DNA of 57,692 bases from Oscillospiraceae bacterium. Lineage in GTDB: Bacteria > Bacillota > Clostridia > Oscillospirales > Oscillospiraceae. The DNA is taken from assembly GCA_017429835.1 (NCBI GenBank), contig JAFROD010000005.1, positions 1 through 57,692 on the forward strand, written 5' to 3'. The translations under genes were made by a program, and so were the position numbers. The notes below the pieces were generated by a model that was given only the letters and a program-made list of their open reading frames with translations, was not told the origin of the DNA and did not search any database. Positions 1 to 7,868 of this stretch are shown piece by piece (within the stretch, counting starts at the first letter, position 1; every line of letters starts with the position of its first letter).

Positions 1-3000
1 CCGTTGCCGACGCCCGTGACGATGCCGTGCTCCGCCGCCCATGCGACGGCTTCTTCATACCAGTCGCCCGCCTTCACGTCAACGAACTCGTTTTTGCCCT
101 CCTTCGGGCTGTTTTCGTAACGCCACAGCACCGTGACGAGCATGCCGCGCGTCATCGCGGTGTTCGGCTCAAAGGTCGTTTCCGTCATGCCCTTGAACAG
201 CCCGCGCTCCACCGCGAAGTCCACCGCCAGGTGATACCAGTCACCCGCGTTCACGTCCTTGAAATTCCTGGACGGGCAGTTTTCGCCGCCGTCGCATGGC
301 TGATCTTCGCCGGTCGCGGGGATAACTTCGGTCTTCGTCGCGCCGCAGCGCGTGCAGGTGTAGGTCTTCACGCCGTCCTTCGTCGCAGTCGCGGGCGTGG
401 TGACTTTGCCCTCGTCCCAGGCGTGCCCGAGGGCGGGAACGGTCTGCTGCGCGACCTTGTAGTCGCAACGCGTGCAGTGCTCCCCTGCCGTCAGACCGCT
501 CTCCGTGCAGGTCGGCGCGACCGCCTCGTCCTTCACGATATTGTGCCCCAGCGCGGCGATCACGGTCTCGGAGATGACTGCGCCGCAGTCGTCACAGATC
601 TGCCGGTCATAGCCGGGCTCGGTGCAGGTGGGATCCTTGTGCCTTGTGCCGACGTGCTCGTGCTTGCAGGTCTCCTCGCCCGCTTCGAAGACCGCGCAGA
701 CGTAACGCTGCGGCTCGGTGCGGCCCTCGAAGACCGTCACACCGGGCTTATAGGTGATGCTGTGATCCGTGAGGATCACGTCGCCCTGATAGCTCCTGGC
801 GCCCTCCTCCGGGCCCCATTCGATGTTGACGTCGTACCAGCCGACGAAGCGGTAACCCTCGTCTGCCTTGGCGTAGACCGTGATCTCGTCGCCCGGATAG
901 AACTGGACGATCTCACCGGCGACGTAGTCCGTGCCGTCCTTCGCGTCAAACCCCCAGACGTTCGGCTCGCTGGGCGTATATTCGACGGCAACCTTGCCGC
1001 CCATGCCGGTAAAGGGGACGCCTCTGCCGTCGGTGTTGCCGAGCCAGATCTGGATCTGGTCGGCGGGGCGCTTCACCATCGCCTTGACCGCGATCAGCAG
1101 CTCCATCGTAGAGGGCTGACCGCTGACGTTCGTGATCGCGGGCTCGCCGATCAGCTCGCCGCCCTCGACCGCGACGGTCGTTTTGTCCTCGCCGCCCTGC
1201 ACGAAGTAATAATGCCCGTCGGACGCCCAGTAGGACCGCAGCGTGACGGCGATATAGTAGGTCTGCCCGTCCACGAAGGTCTGCGGCGCGGTCAGCGCCT
1301 TGCCTTCGCTGTCCGCCCAGCGGACGGAACTGAAGACGAAGCCCCATTCGAGCTGCCCGACGCAGGGCTCCTCCGTGTCGGTCGTTTTGCCGTCGGAGGG
1401 GCGGTCGGGATAGAGCGTGACCTGCTTGACGGGGATCAGCTCCACGTCCTTCTCAAACACCGCACAGATATAGGGGCTGTAGCCCTCTCCGCAGGGATTG
1501 CCGGTGAAGGTATAGGGATTGCTCCCGCTGATGAAGTCGCCGGAGAGATAGTGCGGGTCTGTTTCATTCGCCTTGTCGATATTCGCCTGATACCAGCCCT
1601 TGAAATGATAACCGCTCTCAGGTCTTGCCTCCAGCGTGACCTTCGTACCCTTTGGCACCGTCTGGTTGGTGGAGGACGTCCACTCCTGCCCGCTGTCCGG
1701 CGGGAAAGTGCCGTCGGGCAGCTCGTAGAAGATCGCGACGCTGCCGCCGACGTTGGGCGTTTGCTCGACGTCGCACATCCAAACGCCGAAGTACTCGTTC
1801 TCGCCGGAGCCGCCCTGCGCCGTCCATTCAAAGTCGATCGTGAGGACGCCGTCGGCAGAGCGCGCCGTTTGGAGGTTTTCCGTGTTCGGCACGTTCACCG
1901 GCATACCGTCTGCAAAGACGTAGTTGCCGGTCGGCTCGAGCTGCAGGCGGACGCGGTAGGTCTCGCCCGCTGTGATCGTAAAACTGTCCTTGATCTGTTC
2001 GCCCGCTGCATCGACCCAAGACACGCCGGTCGTGTACCACGCATAGCGCGTCTCGCAGTCCGGCAGGGTCACCCACGGCGCGGGATACTGGATCGCCCAG
2101 TCGCCGACCGTCAGCACGTTGATCTCCTCGCCGACCGCGGGCGGGGTAAAGCCGAGGTCGACCGAGGGGAGCGGAACGGGATCGCCGGGGACCGTGGGTG
2201 TGAAGGCAACGCGGAAGCTGACGAAGCTGTAGAGGTTGCCGTCGCCGTCCATCGTATTCGTGACGCCGACCGAGTCGCTCAACAGAACGACGTCGCCGTA
2301 CGCCATCGCGTCCGTGTAGCCGTAGGTGCCGCCCTGGCTGAACGCGTAGCCGCGGTCGGCCTCCAGCTCGATCCACATGTAGTAGGTCTCGCCCGCCTCG
2401 AAGGGCGTCTCGTAACATTCCTTAAAGGTGCCGTCCGGCTGCTCGGTCTCCCAGTTGGCGTCGCGCAGCTCCCAATGCCGGTCGTTCGGGAAGGAGACGT
2501 TGCGCTCCGCGCTCCGGTCGTCGGAACGCGTACCCGCCATCGGCGGGAAGACGCCGACCTCGACCGCCAGGATCGGGTCGATCGCGTCAGCGGAACGCGG
2601 CGTAACGGCGATCTTCAGCAACAGGAAGTCGCCGTCCGAGAAGGTCTTTGCGGCCTGGAATTCCAGCGTGCCGCCTTCGACCGTACAGCCCTCGTAGCGG
2701 TACCAGGTCTCGTCGGCACCGCTGCTGATGTATTCGCCCTTCTTGAACTCCTTGTCTCCTGCCGCCTGCAGCAGGACGCAGGCGTAGTAGGTCTTGCCCT
2801 TTTCAAAGGTCACGTCCAGCATTTCGGTCGAGTAGCCGTTCAAGGTCGTCAGCCACGAGGTCGAACTGAGCCAGCAGTCCCAGCCGTCGACCGTGACCTT
2901 CGGCGCGACCTCGAGGCTCTTCTCGCCTTCCTTCGGCGGAAGGATGCGGACGGTCACCTCGGAGATCGTCGGGTCCTCTGCCGTCACCGTGATGAACAGC

Positions 3001-3380
3001 ATCACGCTGGCAACGCCGGCGCTGTCGACTTCAAAGCCGTCGCAGCCGGATACGCTGATGCTCAGATCGTCGGCGTATTGATAGAGCGCGTTCTTAACTG
3101 CAAAAATTGCCCGGATCGTGCGGCTTTCGCCCGCCTCGAAGGTCATGGCGGTGTTGCCGCCGGGCCCGTTCCAGATCGTCATGGCGATTTGATACGGCGC
3201 TTCTTCCGGAATGGAGACCAGCTCCTCCGGCTTGACCGGCACGCCGATCGGCACCTTTGCCATGTCGACCTCCAGCTCGCGGATCAGCGTCACCTCTCCC
3301 TCCGCGCCTGCGGACAGCGGCAGAAGCGACAGCAGCATCGCCAGTACGAGGACGACGCTCAACCATCTCGTTGTTTTCAT
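1..3380 (-). CDS. Exported surface protein with C-terminal SLH domains (3' end outside window)
   Basis: The frame opens at an ATG at 3380 and reaches the window edge without a stop, about 1,126 codons, so the C-terminus is missing. It starts with a signal peptide (MKTTRWLSVVLVLAMLLS...). The middle holds InlB/Big-like units (for example GYRFVGWYDV near 850) and, at about 300-700, short CxxC units such as YTCTRCGATKTEVIP. The last 250 bases encode SLH repeats (DWYHLAVDFAVERG, then DWYEEAVAWAAEHG at the edge). SLH domains are known to bind pyruvylated secondary cell-wall polymer, so the protein is probably wall-bound; its ligand is unknown. It overlaps the 93-codon gene upstream by ATGA (3377-3380), which indicates translational coupling. 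A divergent LuxR-type regulator lies beyond that gene and may control the pair (inference). Confidence 0.9.
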   Translation of the reverse strand, partial: MKTTRWLSVVLVLAMLLSLLPLSAGAEGEVTLIRELEVDMAKVPIGVPVKPEELVSIPEEAPYQIAMTIWNGPGGNTAMTFEAGESRTIRAIFAVKNALYQYADDLSISVSGCDGFEVDSAGVASVMLFITVTAEDPTISEVTVRILPPKEGEKSLEVAPKVTVDGWDCWLSSTSWLTTLNGYSTEMLDVTFEKGKTYYACVLLQAAGDKEFKKGEYISSGADETWYRYEGCTVEGGTLEFQAAKTFSDGDFLLLKIAVTPRSADAIDPILAVEVGVFPPMAGTRSDDRSAERNVSFPNDRHWELRDANWETEQPDGTFKECYETPFEAGETYYMWIELEADRGYAFSQGGTYGYTDAMAYGDVVLLSDSVGVTNTMDGDGNLYSFVSFRVAFTPTVPGDPVPLPSVDLGFTPPAVGEEINVLTVGDWAIQYPAPWVTLPDCETRYAWYTTGVSWVDAAGEQIKDSFTITAGETYRVRLQLEPTGNYVFADGMPVNVPNTENLQTARSADGVLTIDFEWTAQGGSGENEYFGVWMCDVEQTPNVGGSVAIFYELPDGTFPPDSGQEWTSSTNQTVPKGTKVTLEARPESGYHFKGWYQANIDKANETDPHYLSGDFISGSNPYTFTGNPCGEGYSPYICAVFEKDVELIPVKQVTLYPDRPSDGKTTDTEEPCVGQLEWGFVFSSVRWADSEGKALTAPQTFVDGQTYYIAVTLRSYWASDGHYYFVQGGEDKTTVAVEGGELIGEPAITNVSGQPSTMELLIAVKAMVKRPADQIQIWLGNTDGRGVPFTGMGGKVAVEYTPSEPNVWGFDAKDGTDYVAGEIVQFYPGDEITVYAKADEGYRFVGWYDVNIEWGPEEGARSYQGDVILTDHSITYKPGVTVFEGRTEPQRYVCAVFEAGEETCKHEHVGTRHKDPTCTEPGYDRQICDDCGAVISETVIAALGHNIVKDEAVAPTCTESGLTAGEHCTRCDYKVAQQTVPALGHAWDEGKVTTPATATKDGVKTYTCTRCGATKTEVIPATGEDQPCDGGENCPSRNFKDVNAGDWYHLAVDFAVERGLFKGMTETTFEPNTAMTRGMLVTVLWRYENSPKEGKNEFVDVKAGDWYEEAVAWAAEHGIVTGVGN

Positions 3381-3658
3381 ACGGCAGTTCTCCTTTTCAT
3401 TTCAAAATAATGTTGCAGGGTCGCGTGCAGCTCGTCGAGCAGAACGGTCGCCAGCTCCCGCCCTGCGCTTTCGATCTCGACGCGGGTCGCCGCGCCGCCG
3501 TCGCGCAGAACGGCAGTCAGTTCCATCTTTCCTCCGGCAAAGCGGATCACGCCCGTCCGGCTGTCCGCGGAAGAAAGAGGGATCGCCAGCCGCTCCAGCA
3601 CGTCGTAGACCGCGTTGAGCAGCACGCTCTTTCCGTAAGGGTACTCTCTGACGTCCAT
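3377..3658 (-). CDS. Small cytoplasmic protein of unknown function coupled to the SLH gene
   Basis: A 93-residue protein starting MDVREYPYGK, with a strong AAAGGAGG site a few bases before the ATG at 3658. It has no signal peptide or membrane segment. It reads like a small alpha/beta protein: an N-terminal helix (SVLLNAVYDVLERL), two strands and a long C-terminal helix (ELATVLLDELHATLQ). I do not recognise the family. Its TGA overlaps the ATG of the downstream surface-protein gene (ATGA), so the two are co-translated. The arrangement of a small gene overlapping a giant surface-protein gene recurs at 41.6-42.8 kb, which suggests a role in expression or export of the partner, but nothing in the sequence proves this. 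Confidence 0.8.
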   Translation of the reverse strand: MDVREYPYGKSVLLNAVYDVLERLAIPLSSADSRTGVIRFAGGKMELTAVLRDGGAATRVEIESAGRELATVLLDELHATLQHYFEMKRRTAV

Positions 3659-3738
3659 AAGCCGCCTCCTTTCCCTGTCTTACACGTTGATTCTTTCATA
3701 TAACGGCGCATTTGTACAGGTCAGTTTTGGGTTAGTTC

Positions 3739-3767
3739 TTGCAAAACGCCCGTGATCCCGCTATAAT
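3739..3767 (+). promoter_or_regulatory. Promoter for the LuxR-type regulator
   Basis: TTGCAA (3739-3744), 17-bp spacer, TATAAT (3762-3767). It lies 32 bases before the chosen TTG start, leaving room for an AAAGGAG site at 3784-3790. Its position excludes a start codon at 3739. Confidence 0.8.
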
Positions 3768-3798
3768 ATCGGTATTCGGATACAAAGGAGATGAGCTG

Positions 3799-5145
3799 TT
3801 GCATCGTCTTTCCTTTTCCCGGCAGACGCGCTGTCTGCTGCTGATTTTCCTCTGTTTTCTGTGGACTTCCGCAGGCTATCTGTCATGGCTGTACCGCCTT
3901 CTGGATATGCTGGACGGCGTGCGCGTGGAGCTCGCCGCCGAGGTCGCGGGGTATCTCCTGCAGGCGCTCGGTCTGCTGATCTTTGCGCTTGCGGCGCGGC
4001 AAAAGCCGGCGTTTCCCGGCAGGCTTCCGTTCATGCTTTTCACGCTCGCCGACCTTGCCTGCACCGCGCTCGCGGTCTTGGCGGCGGGAACGGCGCCGCT
4101 TCTGATTTTCGGCGGCTGCATGAATCTTCTGCACGGTCTTCTCGCAGGCTTCTACCTGCACCGGCTGTCCGCCGCCGTGGAATGGGATCGCCGCGGCCGC
4201 ACCTTCGGCGTCGGCTACGGGCTTGCCAGCCTCGCGGCATGGCTGCTCTCCCTGTTCGGCAACGGGAATCTCCTGCGGTCATGGGCGGCGCTGCCGGTCT
4301 ACACCGCGCTCGCCGCGCTGTGCGTATGGCTGCTTTGGACTGAGCCGCAGTCTGCAAAAGCGGACGCGCCTTCCCCGTCTGCGCACAGCCGGAGCCTGCT
4401 TTGGCTCGCGGCAGTCAGCGTCGTGCTATTGAGTCTGGTGAAGGGGCTCGGCTTTTCCTTCCCCTCCGCCGATCTGCGAAAGGGGATCGACCTTGAACTC
4501 AGCCGCGTCTTTTACGCGATCGGGCTGATCGTCGCCGGACTTCTCAGCGACCGCGAGCGTAAATTCGGCGCGATCGCCTGCGTCGCCTCCCTCGGCGTGC
4601 CGTTTCTTCTCATTCTGCTGAGCGACCAGTTGGGCCCGAGCATCGTGTTCTGGATCCTCAGTTATCTGCTCTCCGGTTTCTTTTCGGTGTACCGCGTGCT
4701 GCTGTTCTGCGACCTTGCGCAGAAGGAAGCCGGAACGCACTGGCGTTCCGGTCTCGGTCTGCTCTTCGGACGGATCGGTGACGCGCTCGGCGCGCTGGGC
4801 TGCGTCCTGCTGGCGGCGCATACCGCCCTGCTGGTCGGTCTGGCGGCCGCGCTGTTTATGACGGCGGTCGTCTGCGCCTTCCTGCTTTATCAGCGGCTCT
4901 ATCTGCCCGTGCCGCTGCCCATCCGCAGCGAGCGCGAACGCTTTGAAAGCTTCTGCGCCGCCTGCGATCTGTCCTCAAGGGAGCGCGAAGTGCTGCACCT
5001 GATCCTGGACGGGCTCTCCACGCAGGAGATCGCCGCCCAGCTCTTCGTTACCGAAAGCACGGTGAAATTCCACGTCCACAATCTTTTGAAAAAGACCGCC
5101 TGCTCCAACCGCATCGAGCTCGTCTCGCGGTATCAGGCGGAATGA
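3799..5145 (+). CDS. Membrane-bound LuxR-family transcriptional regulator
   Basis: About 448 residues. The first ~380 are hydrophobic with roughly 10-12 membrane segments (for example LLLIFLCFLWTSAGYLSWLY near the N-terminus). The last ~65 are a LuxR/NarL helix-turn-helix (LSSREREVLHLILDGLSTQE, then TESTVKFHVHNLLKK). Membrane-embedded LuxR regulators are known to sense an envelope or small-molecule signal and act directly on DNA. I chose TTG at 3799 because AAAGGAG ends eight bases upstream; a start at 3739 would place the N-terminus on the -35 box. It is divergent from the SLH-gene pair at 1-3658 and upstream of the zinc-ribbon gene, so those are its plausible targets (inference). No phosphoacceptor domain is visible. 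Confidence 0.85.
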   Translation: MHRLSFSRQTRCLLLIFLCFLWTSAGYLSWLYRLLDMLDGVRVELAAEVAGYLLQALGLLIFALAARQKPAFPGRLPFMLFTLADLACTALAVLAAGTAPLLIFGGCMNLLHGLLAGFYLHRLSAAVEWDRRGRTFGVGYGLASLAAWLLSLFGNGNLLRSWAALPVYTALAALCVWLLWTEPQSAKADAPSPSAHSRSLLWLAAVSVVLLSLVKGLGFSFPSADLRKGIDLELSRVFYAIGLIVAGLLSDRERKFGAIACVASLGVPFLLILLSDQLGPSIVFWILSYLLSGFFSVYRVLLFCDLAQKEAGTHWRSGLGLLFGRIGDALGALGCVLLAAHTALLVGLAAALFMTAVVCAFLLYQRLYLPVPLPIRSERERFESFCAACDLSSREREVLHLILDGLSTQEIAAQLFVTESTVKFHVHNLLKKTACSNRIELVSRYQAE

Positions 5146-5190
5146 TTCCCCCGTCGCCTGTCATATTTGTCACGAACAGCGGCTTTTATG

Positions 5191-5219
5191 TTGATTTCTC
5201 TGGAAGAGATTGGTATAAT
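5191..5219 (+). promoter_or_regulatory. Promoter for the zinc-ribbon membrane protein
   Basis: TTGATT (5191-5196), 17-bp spacer, TATAAT (5214-5219). A ribosome site (GGAGGG) and the ATG at 5251 follow at normal distances, so the gene has its own promoter and is not simply read through from the LuxR gene. Confidence 0.8.
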
Positions 5220-5250
5220 CAACAGAGAATACGAAATGGAGGGTTGAAAC

Positions 5251-6516
5251 ATGTTTTGTCCTCATTGCGGCAGGCAATTATCCGATGAAATGCTCTTTTG
5301 TCCGGATTGCGGAAGACCGATCGGCAGCCTGCAGACGCCGGAGCCGGAAGCCGCTCCGCAGCCCGTAGAACAACAGCCCCAGCAGCCGGCGTGGGAACAG
5401 CCGCAGCAGCCGACTTGGGAGCAGCCCCAACAGCCGACTTGGGAGCAGCCCCAGCAGCCGACTTGGGAGCAGCCCCAGCAACCGGCGTGGGAACAGCCCC
5501 AGCAGCCCGTCTGGGAAACGCCGCGCAAATCGCCTGCCGTAAAGGCGTCGAAGGCGAAAGTCCCGCACAAGAAGCCCGGCGCCGGAGTTGCCGTGCTTTC
5601 GATCTTCTTATGCGTGCTCCTGTTCCTGACCGGACTCTACGCGGCGCTTCTCGGCACAGTTCGCATGACGTTCAACGAACGCGGCTACGAAGCGATGATG
5701 AACGATTACGACGCGTCGGAAATGACGGCGAACAGCCTGAAAAACGGCGAGGTCGTACCTTTTACCGAGTTTCTCGAGGAGGTCTGCGGCGTCAACTTCA
5801 AAAAGGATTACGGCATCAAAGACCGCGATCTGGCGAAGGCGTTGAACAAGCCGTTCGTCAGGGATTTCCTCTCTAAAATGCTGACGAGCTATACGGACAG
5901 TCTGTTTAACAACAAGTCGCTCCGTCACGCCCTGTCGAAGGACAATCTCGTTGAATTCTTTGAAGAGAACGACAAGGAGCTCTACGGCATCACGGGCTAC
6001 TCCATTTTCCATCTCGGATATTCCTACGACAGAGGGCGCACGGCGTCCGCGGACATGACCGAGATCGACACGCTGTTTGCGAATCTCGGCACCGAGCAGG
6101 TCACGTGGAAGTGGATCGAGAAGGAATCCGGAATCAATTTCACGCTGATCTCTTATTTTCTGTCGGTCTTCGCCCTGATCGGGGCGATCGTCCTCGCAGC
6201 GGCGTTCATCGCGCTGATCTTCCTCGCAAACCGGAAGTCGGTCTACAGCGCCTTCTCCTTCACCGGCATGACCTGCCTGATCCTGGGCGGTCTGTTGGCT
6301 CTGATCGCCGGCGTGGGGCTGATCTATTCCGCGATCACGAAGAACAGCCTCATCAAGCTGGTGGCAAATCCGTTCGCGCTGCGGCTTTTGCTGATCGGCG
6401 GAGTGATCCTGGCGATCGGGCTGATCTTCTTCGTCGCGTGCCGCAAAATCTACGACGCGATCGCGAGAACCAAGCTGCCGCTCACCGGGGAAGCCCCGGA
6501 AACGCAGGCGCAATAA
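5251..6516 (+). CDS. Zinc-ribbon protein with Gln/Pro/Trp repeats and membrane segments
   Basis: A 421-residue protein. Residues 1-25 form a zinc ribbon (CPHCGRQLSDEMLFCPDCGR) with two CxxC pairs. Then comes a low-complexity linker of six QQPxWEQP octads, a basic stretch (KASKAKVPHKK), one membrane helix at about 112-132, an extracytoplasmic alpha-helical region of about 170 residues, and three hydrophobic segments in the last ~120 residues. This zinc-ribbon plus linker plus membrane-domain layout is common in Firmicutes proteins of unknown role. ATG 5251 has GGAGGG upstream and its own promoter. A strong terminator hairpin follows the stop. No enzymatic motif is visible. Confidence 0.85.
   Translation: MFCPHCGRQLSDEMLFCPDCGRPIGSLQTPEPEAAPQPVEQQPQQPAWEQPQQPTWEQPQQPTWEQPQQPTWEQPQQPAWEQPQQPVWETPRKSPAVKASKAKVPHKKPGAGVAVLSIFLCVLLFLTGLYAALLGTVRMTFNERGYEAMMNDYDASEMTANSLKNGEVVPFTEFLEEVCGVNFKKDYGIKDRDLAKALNKPFVRDFLSKMLTSYTDSLFNNKSLRHALSKDNLVEFFEENDKELYGITGYSIFHLGYSYDRGRTASADMTEIDTLFANLGTEQVTWKWIEKESGINFTLISYFLSVFALIGAIVLAAAFIALIFLANRKSVYSAFSFTGMTCLILGGLLALIAGVGLIYSAITKNSLIKLVANPFALRLLLIGGVILAIGLIFFVACRKIYDAIARTKLPLTGEAPETQAQ
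5380..5523 (+). repeat. Six tandem 24-bp coding repeats (QQPxWEQP)
   Basis: Six in-frame 24-bp units within the zinc-ribbon gene encode QQPAWEQP, QQPTWEQP (three times), QQPAWEQP and QQPVWETP. Such in-frame repeats can gain or lose units by slippage without breaking the frame. Confidence 0.9.
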
Positions 6517-6544
6517 ACTGCATCACGGCGTATCTTTACAACGA

Positions 6545-6580
6545 AAGCGGCTCCCGGAATGCTCCGGGAGCCGCTTTTTC
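6545..6580 (+). terminator. Rho-independent terminator after the zinc-ribbon gene
   Basis: Perfect 14-bp stem (AAGCGGCTCCCGGA and its complement) with an ATGC loop, followed by a short T run. It is also the first hairpin of dispersed element copy A. Confidence 0.85.
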
Positions 6581-6665
6581 GTCGTTTCGCGCCTGCAAGG
6601 CGCGCCGTTGCCGATTTGAACGTTCTGCAAAGAAGTGTCAGGGTAATGCCCTGACAAGCCGCATC
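6545..6665 (+). repeat. Dispersed structured element, copy A
   Basis: An ordered set of hairpins: P0 (6545-6576), P1 (GCGCC tgcaa GGCGC, 6589-6603), P2 (TTGCcGA ... TCtGCAA, 6608-6630), P3 (GTCAGGG taatg CCCTGAC, 6637-6655), ending in CAAGCCGCATC. The same order with different stem bases occurs at 30592-30732 and 46662-46870. The conserved single-stranded parts are GCMGT after P1 and AAG before P3. I cannot match it to a known RNA family or transposon end. Whether it is transcribed from the plus strand is unknown. Confidence 0.6.
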
Positions 6666-6676
6666 GAAGAGATTTA

Positions 6677-7555
6677 CTATCCCGAGATGCTCCGAATGCC
6701 GCTTTGCCGTAACGCCTTTTCCAGACATACAACGGCGCTCTCGTCCGGCAGGCAGGCCAAATGATAGAATGGCACGTCCCGATAGATCGCCAGCGCAAGG
6801 TCAATTACCGCGTCCGTCTGCACGGGGTCGGTCGGCTCGTAGGTGCAGCCCTCCAGAAACGCGGCGATCGCCGCTTTTGCCGGCAAGCGGGAAACGCGGT
6901 TTTCCTTTGCCTGCGAAAGCTGCACCACGGCAGCCAGCGGCAGCTCCGCCTTTTCGCAGTACTCCGACGTGCCGCAGAAGGGAGAGCCTATCGCGTGCCA
7001 GACGCCGTTCCTGCACTGCAGGAGCGCGCGGTCGCCGTTCAGGATGCGCGCGCCGCGAAACCTTCGCCACAGCTCCGCCTGCGTGGATTTGCCGGTCTGC
7101 TTCTTTGCGGTAAAGAGGATCGCGCGTCCGTCCGCTTCGATCATCGAAGCGTGCAGGAACACGCCCTCGCGCGCCAACAGTCTTCGCGGCAGATCCACAA
7201 GCTGCAGAACCAGCTTGCCGCCCAAGCCGCTCAGCGCATCCTGCGCGATGGTCACGTCGCAGTCGCCGTTCGGATGATCCTCCGCACGCAGCAAAACGCC
7301 TTCCTTATGATCCTCCCGATAGAAAATCCGCACGCGCTCGCTGCCGCGCTGATAGCAGGCTTTCAGCTTCGTTTTGGACACGCAGGGCAGCTCCGTCGCT
7401 TCGGACGGCTCGCCGAGCGTTATGCGGATACGCGGCTGCGCGGGATCGCCGCCTTCCACACGGAAGGCCGCCATATTCGGTTGTTCCGGATACGCCGGCC
7501 CCTGCACGCAAAAGCCCAGATTGCCGACGCAATACCATCGTGTTACAAATTCCAT
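6677..7555 (-). CDS. HPr-kinase-like P-loop protein (RiPP-cluster type)
   Basis: A 292-residue protein with a Walker A motif (FTAKKQTGKST, about residues 148-158) after an N-terminal region of beta strands, resembling the HprK/PEP-carboxykinase-like kinases found beside modified-peptide precursors. It is far shorter in its N-terminal part than a true HPr kinase and lacks a recognisable HPr-kinase signature, so carbon control is unlikely. The gene is last in a minus-strand run: giant protein (ends 7869), 79-residue peptide (7854-7615), hairpin, then this gene. That order suggests the peptide is its substrate or partner (inference). Its TAG stop at 6677 is about a dozen bases from dispersed element copy A. 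Confidence 0.65.
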   Translation of the reverse strand: MEFVTRWYCVGNLGFCVQGPAYPEQPNMAAFRVEGGDPAQPRIRITLGEPSEATELPCVSKTKLKACYQRGSERVRIFYREDHKEGVLLRAEDHPNGDCDVTIAQDALSGLGGKLVLQLVDLPRRLLAREGVFLHASMIEADGRAILFTAKKQTGKSTQAELWRRFRGARILNGDRALLQCRNGVWHAIGSPFCGTSEYCEKAELPLAAVVQLSQAKENRVSRLPAKAAIAAFLEGCTYEPTDPVQTDAVIDLALAIYRDVPFYHLACLPDESAVVCLEKALRQSGIRSISG

Positions 7556-7574
7556 AGCTTTCCCTTCTTTGCAG

Positions 7575-7611
7575 AAAAGGGCGGTTTTGTGCAGAACAAA
7601 ACCGCCCCTTT
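7575..7611 (-). terminator. Intercistronic hairpin between peptide and kinase genes
   Basis: A near-perfect ~15-bp GC-rich stem (AAAGGGCGGTTTTGT arm, one extra C opposite) ending in TTTTC when read on the minus strand. It would lower read-through from the peptide gene into the kinase gene, the usual arrangement when a precursor peptide must outnumber its enzyme. Confidence 0.7.
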
Positions 7612-7614
7612 CGT

Positions 7615-7854
7615 TTATGAGGAAAATGCGTTGTTCATTTCGCTGGGCGCATGATAGCAGATCGTATCGTCACCGTTCGGCGGAACGTAATTGCAAATGG
7701 CGGTATCAGCGTAGATGGAAAAGCCCAGGTCGGTGATGTAGATCGTGCATCCGTTGTCCTCGAAGTTCGCGATGCCTTCGCATCCTGCCGAGATATTCTG
7801 CGCAAGCTGGAAGCTCTCGTAATATAGCGCGGGGGCATGATATGCTTTTTTCAT
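7615..7854 (-). CDS. Small Cys-containing peptide, candidate RiPP precursor
   Basis: A 79-residue peptide starting MKKAYHAPALYYESFQLAQN. ATG 7854 is preferred over upstream in-frame starts because GAAAGGAAG lies nine bases before it. The first ~25 residues resemble leader regions of small Firmicutes peptides of the 'KKAYxxP...F.L.Q.I..GC' type. The remainder carries four Cys (SAGCEG, NGCTIY, AICNY, TICYH) and several Asp, Asn and Tyr. There is no hydrophobic signal sequence. It starts 14 bases after the giant gene's stop and is followed by a hairpin and an HPr-kinase-like gene. A ribosomally made, modified peptide is the best guess; no maturase other than the distant radical SAM enzyme (19899-21020) is visible. 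Confidence 0.65.
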   Translation of the reverse strand: MKKAYHAPALYYESFQLAQNISAGCEGIANFEDNGCTIYITDLGFSIYADTAICNYVPPNGDDTICYHAPSEMNNAFSS

Positions 7855-7868
7855 GGATTCGCTTCCTT

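Noticed and set aside
27..3410. Plus-strand frame of over 1,100 codons at the left edge
   Set aside because: The minus strand carries a signal peptide, InlB-like units and SLH domains over the same bases; the plus frame has none.
5380..5523. Tandem repeat as a CRISPR or iteron array
   Set aside because: Units are contiguous, in frame and coding; there are no spacers.
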